A DNA stretch of 64,000 bases from Pyxidicoccus sp. MSG2 (GCF_026626705.1 NZ_JAPNKC010000001.1:8698001-8762000), one strand, 5' to 3'; shown: positions 8,257 through 17,145, counted from the stretch's first letter. Numbers and translations are program-made. Notes: generated from the letters alone by a model not told the origin.

Positions 8257-11200
8257 ATGTTCGCGCGCAGGTGGAGACACGAGGTTTTCGAGGGGCCCGT
8301 CCGCCTGACAGGGCGTTCGATGCAGGTCCTCTCGCTTCTGCTCACGGGGGCCATGGTCTGCCTGTCACTGAGGCCCATGGCGGCGGCGGCCGAGACGCGC
8401 GCACTGCCCATGCCGGCCAGCCGCCCGGCGCCACCGCGGCCCCTGAACAGCGAGGAGAAGCTGGCGCTGACGCTGGCGGCCCTCGAAGGCACCCTGGCCG
8501 ACAAGGCGAAGTCCGCGACGCAGGGGGCGGAGCTGGCGGTGCTGCGCGAGAAGCTGGGAGCGTTGGACCGGGAGGCGACGGCCGACTTCGCGCGCGTCGA
8601 ACGGAACGTGAGGGCGCTGGGCCTGGGTCCCGAGTTCCTGCGGCGTCACCAGAGCGCCGTGACTCAATACCGCTCCCGCATGGCGGACCTCCAGGCCCGG
8701 CTCGACGTCGTGGGGCGCGCCGGGGACGAGGCGAAGCGCGGGCTCGCGAACGAGGAGGCCCGGAAGCTGCTCGCGAAGACGCGGGAGCGGCCCGCGCGCA
8801 TTCCCCTGGACCCGAGCCGGCTGCCATTCCGCGCCACCGACGGCCGCACGCGTGAGCCGCTGTCCTCCGCGAAGGACCTGCAGGCCCGCCTGTTCCCGAA
8901 GACGAAGTCCTCGCCGGACGCGGCCGCGCGCTCCACGGGAGATGCCAGCGCCCTGGCGCCGCCCACGCCCGCGGACCTGTCGGCCACGGAGGACGTGCAG
9001 CTCACGCAGCCCATCCGGGACCTGGCGGACTCGCTGGGCCACCACCCGGTCCGCATCTACAACTGGGTGCGCAACAACATCCGCTTCCTGCCGACGCATG
9101 GCTCGGTGCAGGGCTCCGCGATGACGCTGGCATCGCGGCAGGGCAACGCGTTCGACACGGCGAGCCTGCTCATCGCGCTGCTGCGGGCCTCCGACATCCC
9201 CGCGCGCTACGTGTACGGCACCGTGCGGGTGCCGGCGGCGCAGGCGATGAACTGGGTGGGCGGAGTGTCCTCTCCTCAGGCCGCGCAGGACCTGATGGGC
9301 CAGGGAGGCATCCCCAACGCCGCCCTCGTCCAGGGCAATCGCATCACCCACCTCCAGGTGGAGCACGTCTGGGTGGAGGCGTACGTGGACTTCGAGCCCT
9401 CGCGCGGCGCCATCCACAAGCAGGGCGACACCTGGGTGCCGCTGGATGCGTCGTTCAAGCAGCACGCGGTCACCGCGCCCATGGACCTGGCGCACGAGGT
9501 ATCCATCGACTACGGCCAGCTCACGCGCGGCATGGCGGAGGCTGCCCGGACGTCGCCCCAGGGCGGCGTCACGGGCCTGTACCCCGGCTACGTCCGGAAG
9601 ACGCTGGAGGACGCCCTGGCGGAGACGCAGGACAAGCTGGGGGACCGGATGGCGCAGCTCACCCCGGAGGATGTCCTCGGCTCCGTGAAGGTGGTGGCGG
9701 ACGAGTCGACGCTCCTGGCCGGCAGCCTGCCGTACCAGCTCATCGCGCGGGGCGCCTCGCCGAGCGCGCTGCCACCGGGCCTTCGCCACTCCGTCAGCCT
9801 CACGCTCTACGCGACGCAGCTCGACCGCGCGTATGAATCGCCGGAGTTGAGCTGGTCCATCAGCCTGCCGGAGCTGAACAGCCGGCGGCTCGGCGTCCAC
9901 TACCGGCCCGCCACGCCCGGCGACGCCCAGCTCATCCAGAGCTACGTCAGCCAGGGGGCGTCGTCTCTGCCCGTGTACCTCATCCGCGTCGTCCCCGAGG
10001 TGCAGGTGGACGGGGTGGTGGTGGCGCAGGGCAGCCCGGTGATGATGGGAACGCAGCAGGTGTGGGAGCTGTCGCTCCAGGAGCCGGGCCGCTCGTCACC
10101 GCCCGACGCGTACGAGGTCGTCGCGGGCAGTGAGGTGGTGTTCGGCGTCAACGGCAACGGCATCACCCGGAAGGTGCTCGAGGACCGCTTCGCGTCCATG
10201 CCGTCCGACTCGGTGGCGGAGAACCTGCACGAGGCGGCGCTCACGTTCTGGTACCAGCACGATTTGTTCGACGGAGTCGCCGCGGCGACGCACCGCGTGC
10301 ACACGCAGCGCCTGCCGTCGGCCGGCCTGTTCGCCACGCCGATGGAGGTCCGGTACTGGTTCGGGCTGCCGCGCAGCGGCACCTTCGCGTCGTACGTCAT
10401 GGACGTGCAGCGCGTCACCGTCGGCGTCACCGCGGACTCCGCGAAGCAGCAGGTCGACTTCATGTCGCAGGCGGGGCTCCAGGGCTCGTACCTGGAGGGC
10501 TCCGTGTTCGAGCAGCTCTTCCGCCGCTTCCAGGGCACGGGCCAGTCGACGGCGCAGGTGCTGGTGGACGCCGCGGCGGACGACATCCCCATCTACCGCA
10601 TCGACTCCAGCAACGTGGACACCGTCCTGCCGCTGTTGAGCGTCTCCGAAGACGTCCGCCAGGACATCGTCAACGGCGTCGCCGCGGGCAAGCGCGTCAC
10701 GATTCCCCAGCGAGACCCGCGCGGCGTCACCGGCTACATCGTCCAGGACCCCCAGACGGGGGCCGCCGCCTACCTCATCGAGGGTGGGCTCAACGGCGGC
10801 AGGCAGAGCAACTGCCAGGAGGAGCCGCAGCCGGTGCGGGTGCCGAGCTGGCTGGTGGACCTGTTCCTGGCGCTGCTGCTCATCGCCATCATGGCGGCCC
10901 TCATCTACATCGCCGTCCAGTCGGGAGGGGTGCTCGCGCCGCAGGCGGCCTCCGTCTTCCTGGCCGTCGCGGGAGGCTCGCTGATGTTCTCCGGCAATGC
11001 CTACGCGGCGACGCGCAACCCGTGCTGCACCGTGAAGCCGGTGCCCCACCTGGGCGGAGACCCGGTGCACGACCTGTGCGCGGACCTCATCGGGCCCAAT
11101 GACCATCCCGGCATGGACGCCCACGTGGACGGGCGCAACTTCGACGCGGTGACGGACAACGCGGTGCTGTGGGAGGTCAAGACGTACAACCTCGCCAACT

Positions 11201-11403
11201 GCACCACGAGCTTCTGCCAGACGGTGCTCCTGCCCCGCTGGGTCGCCGAGACGAATGCCCAGCTCCAGGCGGACCTGCAGCTGGCCCACCGCTGCGGCTA
11301 CATGATGGCCTTCGGGGCGGGCGACCCCATCTTCGCGGCGATGATCAGCCCCACCGCGTATGACGTGATGGCGGTGCAGCCCGGCATCTGCCTGCAACCG
11401 TGA
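8257..11403 (+). CDS. Exported pseudo-transglutaminase with C-terminal nuclease-like domain
   Basis: The product has 1048 residues. A purine-rich AGGGGGG precedes the ATG. A basic N-terminus and a hydrophobic stretch (about 22-45) suggest export. Residues 245-405 form a transglutaminase-like core (GNAFDTASLLIALLRASDIP, then EHVWVEAYV, then WVPLDASF). His370 and Asp397 are present, but Ala298 occupies the usual Cys position, so catalysis is doubtful. Two hydrophobic segments lie at about 866-912. The last 130 residues are Cys-rich (NPCCTVKPVPHLGGDPVHDL) and carry FDAV at 962-965 and WEVK at 972-975, a PD-(D/E)xK-like D-E-K set. This resembles myxobacterial DUF6310-type toxin tails. The gene 15 nt downstream probably encodes the partner or immunity protein. 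Secretion route and target are unknown. Confidence 0.75.
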   Translation: MFARRWRHEVFEGPVRLTGRSMQVLSLLLTGAMVCLSLRPMAAAAETRALPMPASRPAPPRPLNSEEKLALTLAALEGTLADKAKSATQGAELAVLREKLGALDREATADFARVERNVRALGLGPEFLRRHQSAVTQYRSRMADLQARLDVVGRAGDEAKRGLANEEARKLLAKTRERPARIPLDPSRLPFRATDGRTREPLSSAKDLQARLFPKTKSSPDAAARSTGDASALAPPTPADLSATEDVQLTQPIRDLADSLGHHPVRIYNWVRNNIRFLPTHGSVQGSAMTLASRQGNAFDTASLLIALLRASDIPARYVYGTVRVPAAQAMNWVGGVSSPQAAQDLMGQGGIPNAALVQGNRITHLQVEHVWVEAYVDFEPSRGAIHKQGDTWVPLDASFKQHAVTAPMDLAHEVSIDYGQLTRGMAEAARTSPQGGVTGLYPGYVRKTLEDALAETQDKLGDRMAQLTPEDVLGSVKVVADESTLLAGSLPYQLIARGASPSALPPGLRHSVSLTLYATQLDRAYESPELSWSISLPELNSRRLGVHYRPATPGDAQLIQSYVSQGASSLPVYLIRVVPEVQVDGVVVAQGSPVMMGTQQVWELSLQEPGRSSPPDAYEVVAGSEVVFGVNGNGITRKVLEDRFASMPSDSVAENLHEAALTFWYQHDLFDGVAAATHRVHTQRLPSAGLFATPMEVRYWFGLPRSGTFASYVMDVQRVTVGVTADSAKQQVDFMSQAGLQGSYLEGSVFEQLFRRFQGTGQSTAQVLVDAAADDIPIYRIDSSNVDTVLPLLSVSEDVRQDIVNGVAAGKRVTIPQRDPRGVTGYIVQDPQTGAAAYLIEGGLNGGRQSNCQEEPQPVRVPSWLVDLFLALLLIAIMAALIYIAVQSGGVLAPQAASVFLAVAGGSLMFSGNAYAATRNPCCTVKPVPHLGGDPVHDLCADLIGPNDHPGMDAHVDGRNFDAVTDNAVLWEVKTYNLANCTTSFCQTVLLPRWVAETNAQLQADLQLAHRCGYMMAFGAGDPIFAAMISPTAYDVMAVQPGICLQP

Positions 11404-11418
11404 CCGGGACCGACGCGC

Positions 11419-12246
11419 ATGCGCCTCAATCCCGTGAAGTTGGACTTCATCGTGCCGCCGCTGACCCCGGATGACGGACGCATGTCCGGGGTGCTGCGCG
11501 CGCTGGAGGACTTCTTCCCGGGCACGGAGCTGAGCTGGCGCGTCGAGCAGACGGAAGAAGGCGGGCCGGCGGCGTCCCGGCCCGCGCACGATGAGAGCCG
11601 GTACCGGCAGGTGCGAATCTCCGACCGCGACGCCTGGGTGGCGGACTGCCTCCGGAGCGGGACGCTGCTCCAGGTGTTCAGTGGGCCGGGGCAATACCCC
11701 GTCAATGTCTCCACGAGCCCCGGGCTGCGCTCGAGGACCCGAGACGGCGCGGAGCAGGAGACGGTGACGGTGTGGCTCTCCCGGGACGAGGTGCTCACCG
11801 ACGGGCGCGTGGGGCAACTCGTGGCGCGGTGTGGAGACACGCTGCGAGCCTGGCACCTGGCCTTCACACCGCTGGCGGCCCTGGGCACGCTGCTGCCGGT
11901 GCTGTTCTCGGCGAACGTACGCCTGCCGGCCTCCCTGGACCCGAGGGCGCGGCTCCCGGCCCTGAAGGCGCTGCCCCGGCTGGGCAACCGCACCGAGCTG
12001 CTCCCGGGCCCGGAGACGCCGCTGCAGCTCGGGTGGCTGAACTACTGGTCCCCGGAGACGGCGCTGCGGCTCGGCTTTCCCGACGCCTCCCGGGACGGCG
12101 AGTGGCTGGCGCGGAGCACCCGTACGGACTCCGGCGCGTGGGTGGTGAAGCTCACCGACACGCCGCTGGAGCTGGAGCGGCCCGAGCACGTGGAGGCGCT
12201 GGTGCGGGCCTATGCCCGCTTCGACCCGGTGGGCGCGCGCGGCTGA
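11419..12246 (+). CDS. Probable partner or immunity protein (DUF5953-like)
   Basis: The product is a 275-residue soluble protein with no signal peptide. It has an acidic N-terminal half and ends DPVGARG. Conserved-looking segments are WLNYWSPETALRLGFPD and WVVKLTDTPLELERPEHVEA. The pattern recalls DUF5953/Imm52-like proteins that sit after DUF6310-type toxins in myxobacteria; this is recognition by eye. It starts 15 nt after the toxin-like gene in the same direction, with no obvious promoter between. A cytoplasmic inhibitor of the C-terminal domain of the upstream product is the simplest reading. Confidence 0.6.
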   Translation: MRLNPVKLDFIVPPLTPDDGRMSGVLRALEDFFPGTELSWRVEQTEEGGPAASRPAHDESRYRQVRISDRDAWVADCLRSGTLLQVFSGPGQYPVNVSTSPGLRSRTRDGAEQETVTVWLSRDEVLTDGRVGQLVARCGDTLRAWHLAFTPLAALGTLLPVLFSANVRLPASLDPRARLPALKALPRLGNRTELLPGPETPLQLGWLNYWSPETALRLGFPDASRDGEWLARSTRTDSGAWVVKLTDTPLELERPEHVEALVRAYARFDPVGARG

Positions 12247-12249
12247 CGC

Positions 12250-12263
12250 TCACGGAGCCGTGA
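12250..12263. terminator. Short hairpin between convergent genes
   Basis: TCACGG and CCGTGA form a near-perfect inverted repeat between the immunity-like gene and the convergent glycosyltransferase gene. The stem is short and lacks a U-run, so this is a weak call. Confidence 0.3.
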
Positions 12264-12282
12264 AACACCGGAGCGGGTCTGT

Positions 12283-13863
12283 CTACCCGGAGGAGTCGCT
12301 CGGGTTCGGTGCCTCTCCCGTCACTGCCACGTGAAGCCTCTGGCGCACCTGGTTGTAGAGCGCCAGCCGCCGGGTGCCGGGCGGAACCACCCGCTCCTTC
12401 GCGGTGCGCAGCGCGGTGAAGATGCGCCAGGAGACGTGGGCCTCCATCCGCGCCAGGGCGGACCGGAGCTGCTCCAGCTCCGCGCCCTGCTGCTCGATTC
12501 GCGCCCGCGCCTGGTCCAGCGCGGTGGCCTGCTGTTCGATTCGTGCCTGGGCCTGCGCCAGCTCTCCGCGAAGACGCACGGCGGTGGCGGTCTCTGCTTC
12601 CAGGGCGGAGCTCAGGCTGGCGTTGCGCTGCTCCACGCCGGTGATGTGGGCCTGGCGCGCCTGGGCGAGCTCCTGCGCCGCCGCGGCCCGTTGCTCCACG
12701 CCGGAGATGTGGGCCAGGCGCGCCTGGGCGAGCTCCTCCGCCGCCGCGGCCCGCTGCTCCACGCCGGTGATGTGGGCCTGGCGCGCTTGCGCGAGCTCCT
12801 GCGCCGCCGCGGCCTGCTGCTCCAGATAGGCCACATGCGCGGGGTGGCGAGGGTCCACCGCATCCGCGTACGCCCGCCCGGTGCGACCGTAGGCGGCCCG
12901 GGTGGTGTCGCCCAGTGACGTCCCTCCCGCCCGGGCCTGCTCGTACAGCGAGACCAGCTCCTGGGCGCGCCCGCTCAGCCGGTGTTCGCTCCAGAGGCGG
13001 TCCGCGACGGCCGCGACGTCCAGGCGCTCTGCCTCCTCGAAGAGGAGGTGGCCCAGCTCCTCGCGTGAGGGACGCGCGCGCGTGTGGCGGCCGGAGAAGT
13101 TGACGCGGGCCTGGGCGTCGAAGTGCTCGACGGACAGCAGGCCGTCGCAGCCGTGGACGTCGTAGAGCAGGCACGGAATCTGGAGGGCCGCCGCGAGCAG
13201 CGGCGTGCGCCCGATGCTCACCACCCGGTCGAAGTCCCGCAGCAGCTCCGGCGTTATCTCCGTGGAGTGATGGGGCAGGCCCAGGTGCGTCCACGACACT
13301 TCCGGGCGCGCCCGGCACACCGCGTCCAGGTCTTCCTTCAGCCGCGGGTCCAGGTGGTTGGTCACCACCGCGATGCGCCGCGCCGGGCGCGCCCGTGCGG
13401 CAGCGGGCTTCTCCAGGCCGGTGTCGTCGAACCAGTTGCGGCACAGCGAAACGGGCACCGCCGCGCCGAAGGGCGTGGGCGTCAGGGCCTCGCGCACCTC
13501 CTCGGAGACGGCGAGCGCGTGGGCCACTCCGGCCCAGACGATGGGCGCCCCTTCCAGGGCGGGCAGCACGCCCAGCGAGGAGAACACCACGGGGGCACGC
13601 AGTCGGAGCGCGCCCAGGAAGTAGAGGCAGGGCGCGTGGTGGACATGGAGCACCTCCGGGTCGAAGGCCTCGATGGCCGCGTCATCCGTCACCGAGAACA
13701 CGCGGACGTCCCGGCGGCGGAACTCCTCGGAGATGGCTCCGGGACGGAAGGTGAAGAGGGCCACCTGATGGCCGGCCCGGGTCAGCGCGGTCGCCAGTTC
13801 CAGGCAATACAGCTCGGAGCCTGCGCGCTGATCGAGATGATGATTCGCGAGGAGGATGCGCAT
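12283..13863 (-). CDS. Glycosyltransferase family 4-like protein with coiled-coil tail
   Basis: The product has 526 residues. The N-terminus (RILLANHHLDQRAGSELYCL) is the typical opening of GT4/GT-B transferases, with GSE in place of the glycine loop. A second Rossmann half begins near 165 (RRIAVVTNHLDPRLKEDL). The usual GT4 EGFG-type donor motif is not evident, so the sugar-donor half may be divergent. Residues about 345-480 form a long Ala/Gln/Glu coiled coil built largely from a 21-residue unit (HITGVEQRAAAAEELAQARQ), that is, three heptads. A short basic tail follows. This layout resembles glycosyltransferases with C-terminal coiled coils in surface-polysaccharide loci. No polysaccharide genes are adjacent. 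Confidence 0.7.
   Translation of the reverse strand: MRILLANHHLDQRAGSELYCLELATALTRAGHQVALFTFRPGAISEEFRRRDVRVFSVTDDAAIEAFDPEVLHVHHAPCLYFLGALRLRAPVVFSSLGVLPALEGAPIVWAGVAHALAVSEEVREALTPTPFGAAVPVSLCRNWFDDTGLEKPAAARARPARRIAVVTNHLDPRLKEDLDAVCRARPEVSWTHLGLPHHSTEITPELLRDFDRVVSIGRTPLLAAALQIPCLLYDVHGCDGLLSVEHFDAQARVNFSGRHTRARPSREELGHLLFEEAERLDVAAVADRLWSEHRLSGRAQELVSLYEQARAGGTSLGDTTRAAYGRTGRAYADAVDPRHPAHVAYLEQQAAAAQELAQARQAHITGVEQRAAAAEELAQARLAHISGVEQRAAAAQELAQARQAHITGVEQRNASLSSALEAETATAVRLRGELAQAQARIEQQATALDQARARIEQQGAELEQLRSALARMEAHVSWRIFTALRTAKERVVPPGTRRLALYNQVRQRLHVAVTGEAPNPSDSSG
12634..12822. repeat. Three tandem 63-bp repeats in the glycosyltransferase tail
   Basis: Units start at 12634, 12697 and 12760, each beginning CACGCCGG. 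They are nearly identical at the DNA level and encode the 21-residue heptad unit. A diverged fourth unit follows. Such in-frame repeats can change copy number by slippage or recombination, altering coiled-coil length without a frameshift. Confidence 0.85.
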
Positions 13864-13969
13864 GGGGGGCTGCCCACATGGTAGGCCGGCCCGGCGCTTG
13901 TTGTGACCTCAAAGTAACAGAGCCTGGAAAAGTGCTGAGGAGCGGACGGATGTATGCCCGGCAGTCCGA

Positions 13970-13997
13970 GGGCTCCCCGCCTCCACGGGGGGAGCCC
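13970..13997. terminator. Hairpin after the amidohydrolase gene
   Basis: GGGCTCCCC and GGGGAGCCC pair over 9 bp around a 10-nt loop, 8 nt past the stop of the minus-strand gene ending at 14006. The hairpin also separates it from the start region of the glycosyltransferase gene. Confidence 0.6.
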
Positions 13998-14005
13998 CCG
14001 TCAAA

Positions 14006-15028
14006 TCAGGCCGACAGCTTCGCGGTGAGGTCGATGGAGGTGGGGCTCGTCGGCACGGCGAACGTCTTCCCAGCGGCCTTGCCGAAGTCGAGCGTCCTCA
14101 GGTCGACGGAGTACACGAGCATGTTGCCGTACATGCGCACGTTGAGGACGGTGTGGGTGAGGTCCTTCACCACGGCCCACTGCGTGTAGTCAGCCTCCTC
14201 CTTGCCCGTCTTCAGGCTGAGCGAGCGGCTGGTGCCCTGCGGGATGTCGACGTCGTTGAGGATGTGGAACGCCAGGTTGCACGCTTCCGCCGCGTTGGCG
14301 GGAGGCTGGGCGAACTGCTTGAGGTAGGCGGCGCGCACGAAGCGCGCGGGCGGCGTCGAGTCACCGGGGATGCCGCGCAGGCCGCTGCCATGTCCCGAGG
14401 GCGCGAAGGACTTGCCGCCCATTTCCACGGGCCTGGCGTCCCACGGCGACAGGTTGGAGTAGCCACCGAGATTCTCCAGTTGCTGCGGGAAGGGAGGGTC
14501 GTTGGTGAGGACGGCCACGGGGTTGGAGTAGATGTTCGCCTTCCCGTCGATGAACTCCACGACGAGGCTCTGGCCGCGCGCATCGTGGATGGGGAAGTGC
14601 AGCGGCAGCATCTTGGTGAGCCAGGTGCCTTCCCAGACCTCCGCCTGTCCGGTGGTGAGGGCGAGCCGCACCTCGTCCACGTCCTTGAAATTGCCGAGCA
14701 CCCACCCGGCGAAGTCCTCCAGGGCCAGGGCGCGGGAGGTGTTCGTCACCGTCTGGTAGGTGGAGCCGGGCAGCCAGAGGCAGCCAATCGACAGGCCGTG
14801 CGTGTTCAGGCCATCCACCACCATGGGGAAGTCGGAGTACGCGGTGAGGCCGACGTACCCGTACTTCACCGTCCACGACAGCCCATTCAGGCCCGTGGGT
14901 GAGAGGGATTGGAACTTCGCACCGGGCGCGCGGACCAGGAGCATGGATTGGAGGTCGAGGCCGAACTCCATGCTGCGGCCATTCACCGCGCTCTTGTCCG
15001 TGGCGGTGATGAGGAAGTCTGTGCACAT
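14006..15028 (-). CDS. Choloylglycine hydrolase-like Ntn amidohydrolase
   Basis: The product has 340 residues. The start at 15028 gives MCTDFLITATDKSAVNGRSM, with AGGAGT 7 nt upstream. This places Cys2 as the N-terminal nucleophile after Met removal, the hallmark of the choloylglycine hydrolase / linear amide C-N hydrolase family. Further family marks are SMEFG, GLNTHGLSIGCLWLPGS, IYSNPVAVLTNDPPF and SPWDARP. Length matches the family (about 320-350). There is no signal peptide, so it is cytoplasmic unless exported otherwise. The family cleaves amide bonds in bile salts, penicillin V or acyl-homoserine lactones. The substrate here cannot be told. Confidence 0.88.
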   Translation of the reverse strand: MCTDFLITATDKSAVNGRSMEFGLDLQSMLLVRAPGAKFQSLSPTGLNGLSWTVKYGYVGLTAYSDFPMVVDGLNTHGLSIGCLWLPGSTYQTVTNTSRALALEDFAGWVLGNFKDVDEVRLALTTGQAEVWEGTWLTKMLPLHFPIHDARGQSLVVEFIDGKANIYSNPVAVLTNDPPFPQQLENLGGYSNLSPWDARPVEMGGKSFAPSGHGSGLRGIPGDSTPPARFVRAAYLKQFAQPPANAAEACNLAFHILNDVDIPQGTSRSLSLKTGKEEADYTQWAVVKDLTHTVLNVRMYGNMLVYSVDLRTLDFGKAAGKTFAVPTSPTSIDLTAKLSA

Positions 15029-15257
15029 GTGTGGGACTCCTGCGTGGAGCCGACCCATCCGCGGGGGCGGGGGTCGTCCACGATGCCGGGCCCCTTCTGC
15101 ACGTGCCGCACCAGCTTTTCGGCCAGACCAGGCCTCCAGGCAATCCAGGAGGTTGGGTGCATGGAGCGGTGGTGGATGGCCGGGGCTGCGTCCTGATGGG
15201 AAGCACCTGCGTCCTTCGCACGCGTGACTGGATTTCTCCCGGTCTACACTCCCGGGG

Positions 15258-16361
15258 ATGACGGAGCAGCAGAACGAGCTGACGAACCTCATCCGGAAGA
15301 TCAACGACCTCCACTACATCGAGACCTACAACCGGGTGGAACTGCCGGAGGCCGAGTACCTGGCGGTCCTGCGCAAGGCCCAGGACAGCAACGCCGCGGT
15401 GCTCGACAGCATCCGGCGGCTCCTCGCCGAGGGCGTGAGCCTCGACTTCAAGACCATCAATGGCCACACGCCCCTGGCCGTCGCAGTGACCCAGAACAAC
15501 GTCGAGCTGATTCAACTCCTGATGGAGCACGGCGCCGACATCCGCGAGGAGGTGGGCTACGACACCCCGCTGCACCGGGCGGCGGAGTTCGGAGCCGACC
15601 GGGTGGTCCGGTTCCTCATCGAACAAGGGCTGGACCCGCGCGGGAAGACACCGGGCGGCAGGTCCGTCCTGTTTGCGGCGCGCAGCTCGCGTCACAGCAA
15701 GAACGTCGTCCCCCTGCTGGTCGAGCTCTTGAAGAAGACGAAGTCGGAGCGGCCACCGCCTCCGAAGAAGCTGAAGGAGCTCTCCGAGGAGCGTGTCACC
15801 CGCTACCTGGCCGGCCCCGCGCCGGGGGCGCTGGAGCCCCGTGAGTGGGAGGCGCTCCGGGCGTTCATGGACAGCGTCTTCGTGGAGGAGCACTCGGTCA
15901 CCATCGACCAGCTCTACGAGAGCATCGAGGAGCACGGCGCCATGCGGCCCCACCTCGTCTTCGCCTGCATCGACCTCATCCGGCAGGTGTCGACGCGTGA
16001 ACCCAAGCCCAAGAAGGTGAAGAAGGTCTCCAAGAACGTCTCCGTGCACCACGGCGACCTGGAGGTGGACGGCAAGCTGAACGTGGGCTCGCTGATGGTG
16101 ACGGGCAGGCTGACGGTGAAGGGGAGTGCCGCGAACCGCCAGGGGCGCCGGTTGTTCGTGGGCGGCGACTTCGAGTGTGACACCCTCTACACGGAGGGGC
16201 CCGTGGTGATTGGAGGAGACCTCCGGGCCCGCGCCGTCGAGGCCTACTACAACGACTACAGCCTGGAGGTGCGCGGCGTGCTGAAGGCCGACACGCTGAC
16301 GGTGGAGCGTCATCAGGTGACGGCGGGCCGGTTCGATGTCAGGGAGCGGGTCGACAAGTAG
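15258..16361 (+). CDS. Ankyrin repeats fused to a bactofilin-like beta-helix
   Basis: The product has 367 residues. Residues about 50-160 form three or so ankyrin repeats (NGHTPLAVAVTQNNVELIQL, then DTPLHRAAEFGADRVVRFLI). A charged linker (about 155-255) follows. The C-terminal 110 residues repeat short hydrophobic turns (GDLEVDGKLNVGSLMVTGRL, then LFVGGDFECDTLYTEGPVVI, then GDLRARAV). This is the right-handed beta-helix pattern of polymer-forming bactofilins or similar. There is no signal peptide. It may be a cytoskeletal scaffold with a protein-binding head. The next gene starts 23 nt downstream and is probably co-transcribed. Confidence 0.75.
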   Translation: MTEQQNELTNLIRKINDLHYIETYNRVELPEAEYLAVLRKAQDSNAAVLDSIRRLLAEGVSLDFKTINGHTPLAVAVTQNNVELIQLLMEHGADIREEVGYDTPLHRAAEFGADRVVRFLIEQGLDPRGKTPGGRSVLFAARSSRHSKNVVPLLVELLKKTKSERPPPPKKLKELSEERVTRYLAGPAPGALEPREWEALRAFMDSVFVEEHSVTIDQLYESIEEHGAMRPHLVFACIDLIRQVSTREPKPKKVKKVSKNVSVHHGDLEVDGKLNVGSLMVTGRLTVKGSAANRQGRRLFVGGDFECDTLYTEGPVVIGGDLRARAVEAYYNDYSLEVRGVLKADTLTVERHQVTAGRFDVRERVDK

Positions 16362-16384
16362 CGCGGTGGCGTAGGCTCCGCGCC

Positions 16385-17140
16385 ATGCTGACCCGGCTCA
16401 CGCGGCTGGAAGTCGATGGGTTCCGCTCGCTGCGCGACGTGGTGCTGTGCCCGAGAGCGCTGGAGGTCGTGCTGGATGCAGAGGGCACCGCCACGCGGGA
16501 CCTCGTCGCGCTCTTCGAGCTGCTGCGGGAGCTGGCCGAGGGTCGGCTTCAACAGCACCTGTCGCGGAACCGCGTGAGCACCCGGGGCTCCGTGCGGGTG
16601 GAGCTGGGGGTGCACTTCGACCAGTACGGAGTGGAGCTCCAGTGCTCGGCGGATGGCATCTGGCGTATCACCCGAGAGGAGCTGCACCTCCTGGCGGGGG
16701 TGTCATGGTGCCTCACCGACCCGGCGAAGGATGCCCCCCGGGAGGAGTCGATGTTCCCCACGTACGCGGCCCGGAAGCCCGAGCCCAGGGCTCCCGGCAG
16801 CTCCGGTGATGAGGAGGGCGAGTGGCTGGGCTTCGTCGTCAGCGAGACGCTGTGGAACGTCCGCCAGTTCCTGCGAGGCTTCCGCGTCCAGTCCGCCGAG
16901 GACTTCACCGAGGCGGAGGGCTCGTTCCTGTTCCTGGAGGAGCCGTCCCCGGACCTGCCCGCGAACGCCCTCTGGGACCGCGCCCGGTCCGCTCGCGCGG
17001 CGTCCTCCCGGTTCCAGGTGCTGCTGTGCACGCCGTCGGTGACGCTGGCGGACACCTTCGACCGCGAGGACGTCGTCCGCGCCGAGACGTCCGAGGCCGT
17101 GTCCTGCTTCCAGCCGCTCGTGCCGCGTCGGGACGACTGA
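16385..17140 (+). CDS. Degenerate SMC/RecF-like ATPase-related protein
   Basis: The product has 251 residues. The opening LTRLEVDGFRSLRDVVLCPR is the N-terminal strand-turn of RecF/AAA_21-type ABC ATPases. Where these carry the Walker A loop (GxNGxGKS), this protein reads VVLDAEGTATRDLVALFELL, with no Lys-Ser/Thr pair. No Walker B or signature motif is seen later. Nucleotide hydrolysis is therefore unlikely, and the protein may keep only the fold as a binding partner. It follows the ankyrin-bactofilin gene by 23 nt, so the two may work together. It ends 6 nt from the convergent hydrolase gene. Confidence 0.55.
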   Translation: MLTRLTRLEVDGFRSLRDVVLCPRALEVVLDAEGTATRDLVALFELLRELAEGRLQQHLSRNRVSTRGSVRVELGVHFDQYGVELQCSADGIWRITREELHLLAGVSWCLTDPAKDAPREESMFPTYAARKPEPRAPGSSGDEEGEWLGFVVSETLWNVRQFLRGFRVQSAEDFTEAEGSFLFLEEPSPDLPANALWDRARSARAASSRFQVLLCTPSVTLADTFDREDVVRAETSEAVSCFQPLVPRRDD

Positions 17141-17145
17141 CGCCG

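Noticed and set aside
10096..12189. Long minus-strand open frame of about 700 codons antisense to the toxin-like gene
   Set aside because: It is His/Arg/Gln/Gly-rich with no recognisable domain and mirrors the codon bias of the plus-strand genes. Typical shadow frame in high-GC DNA.
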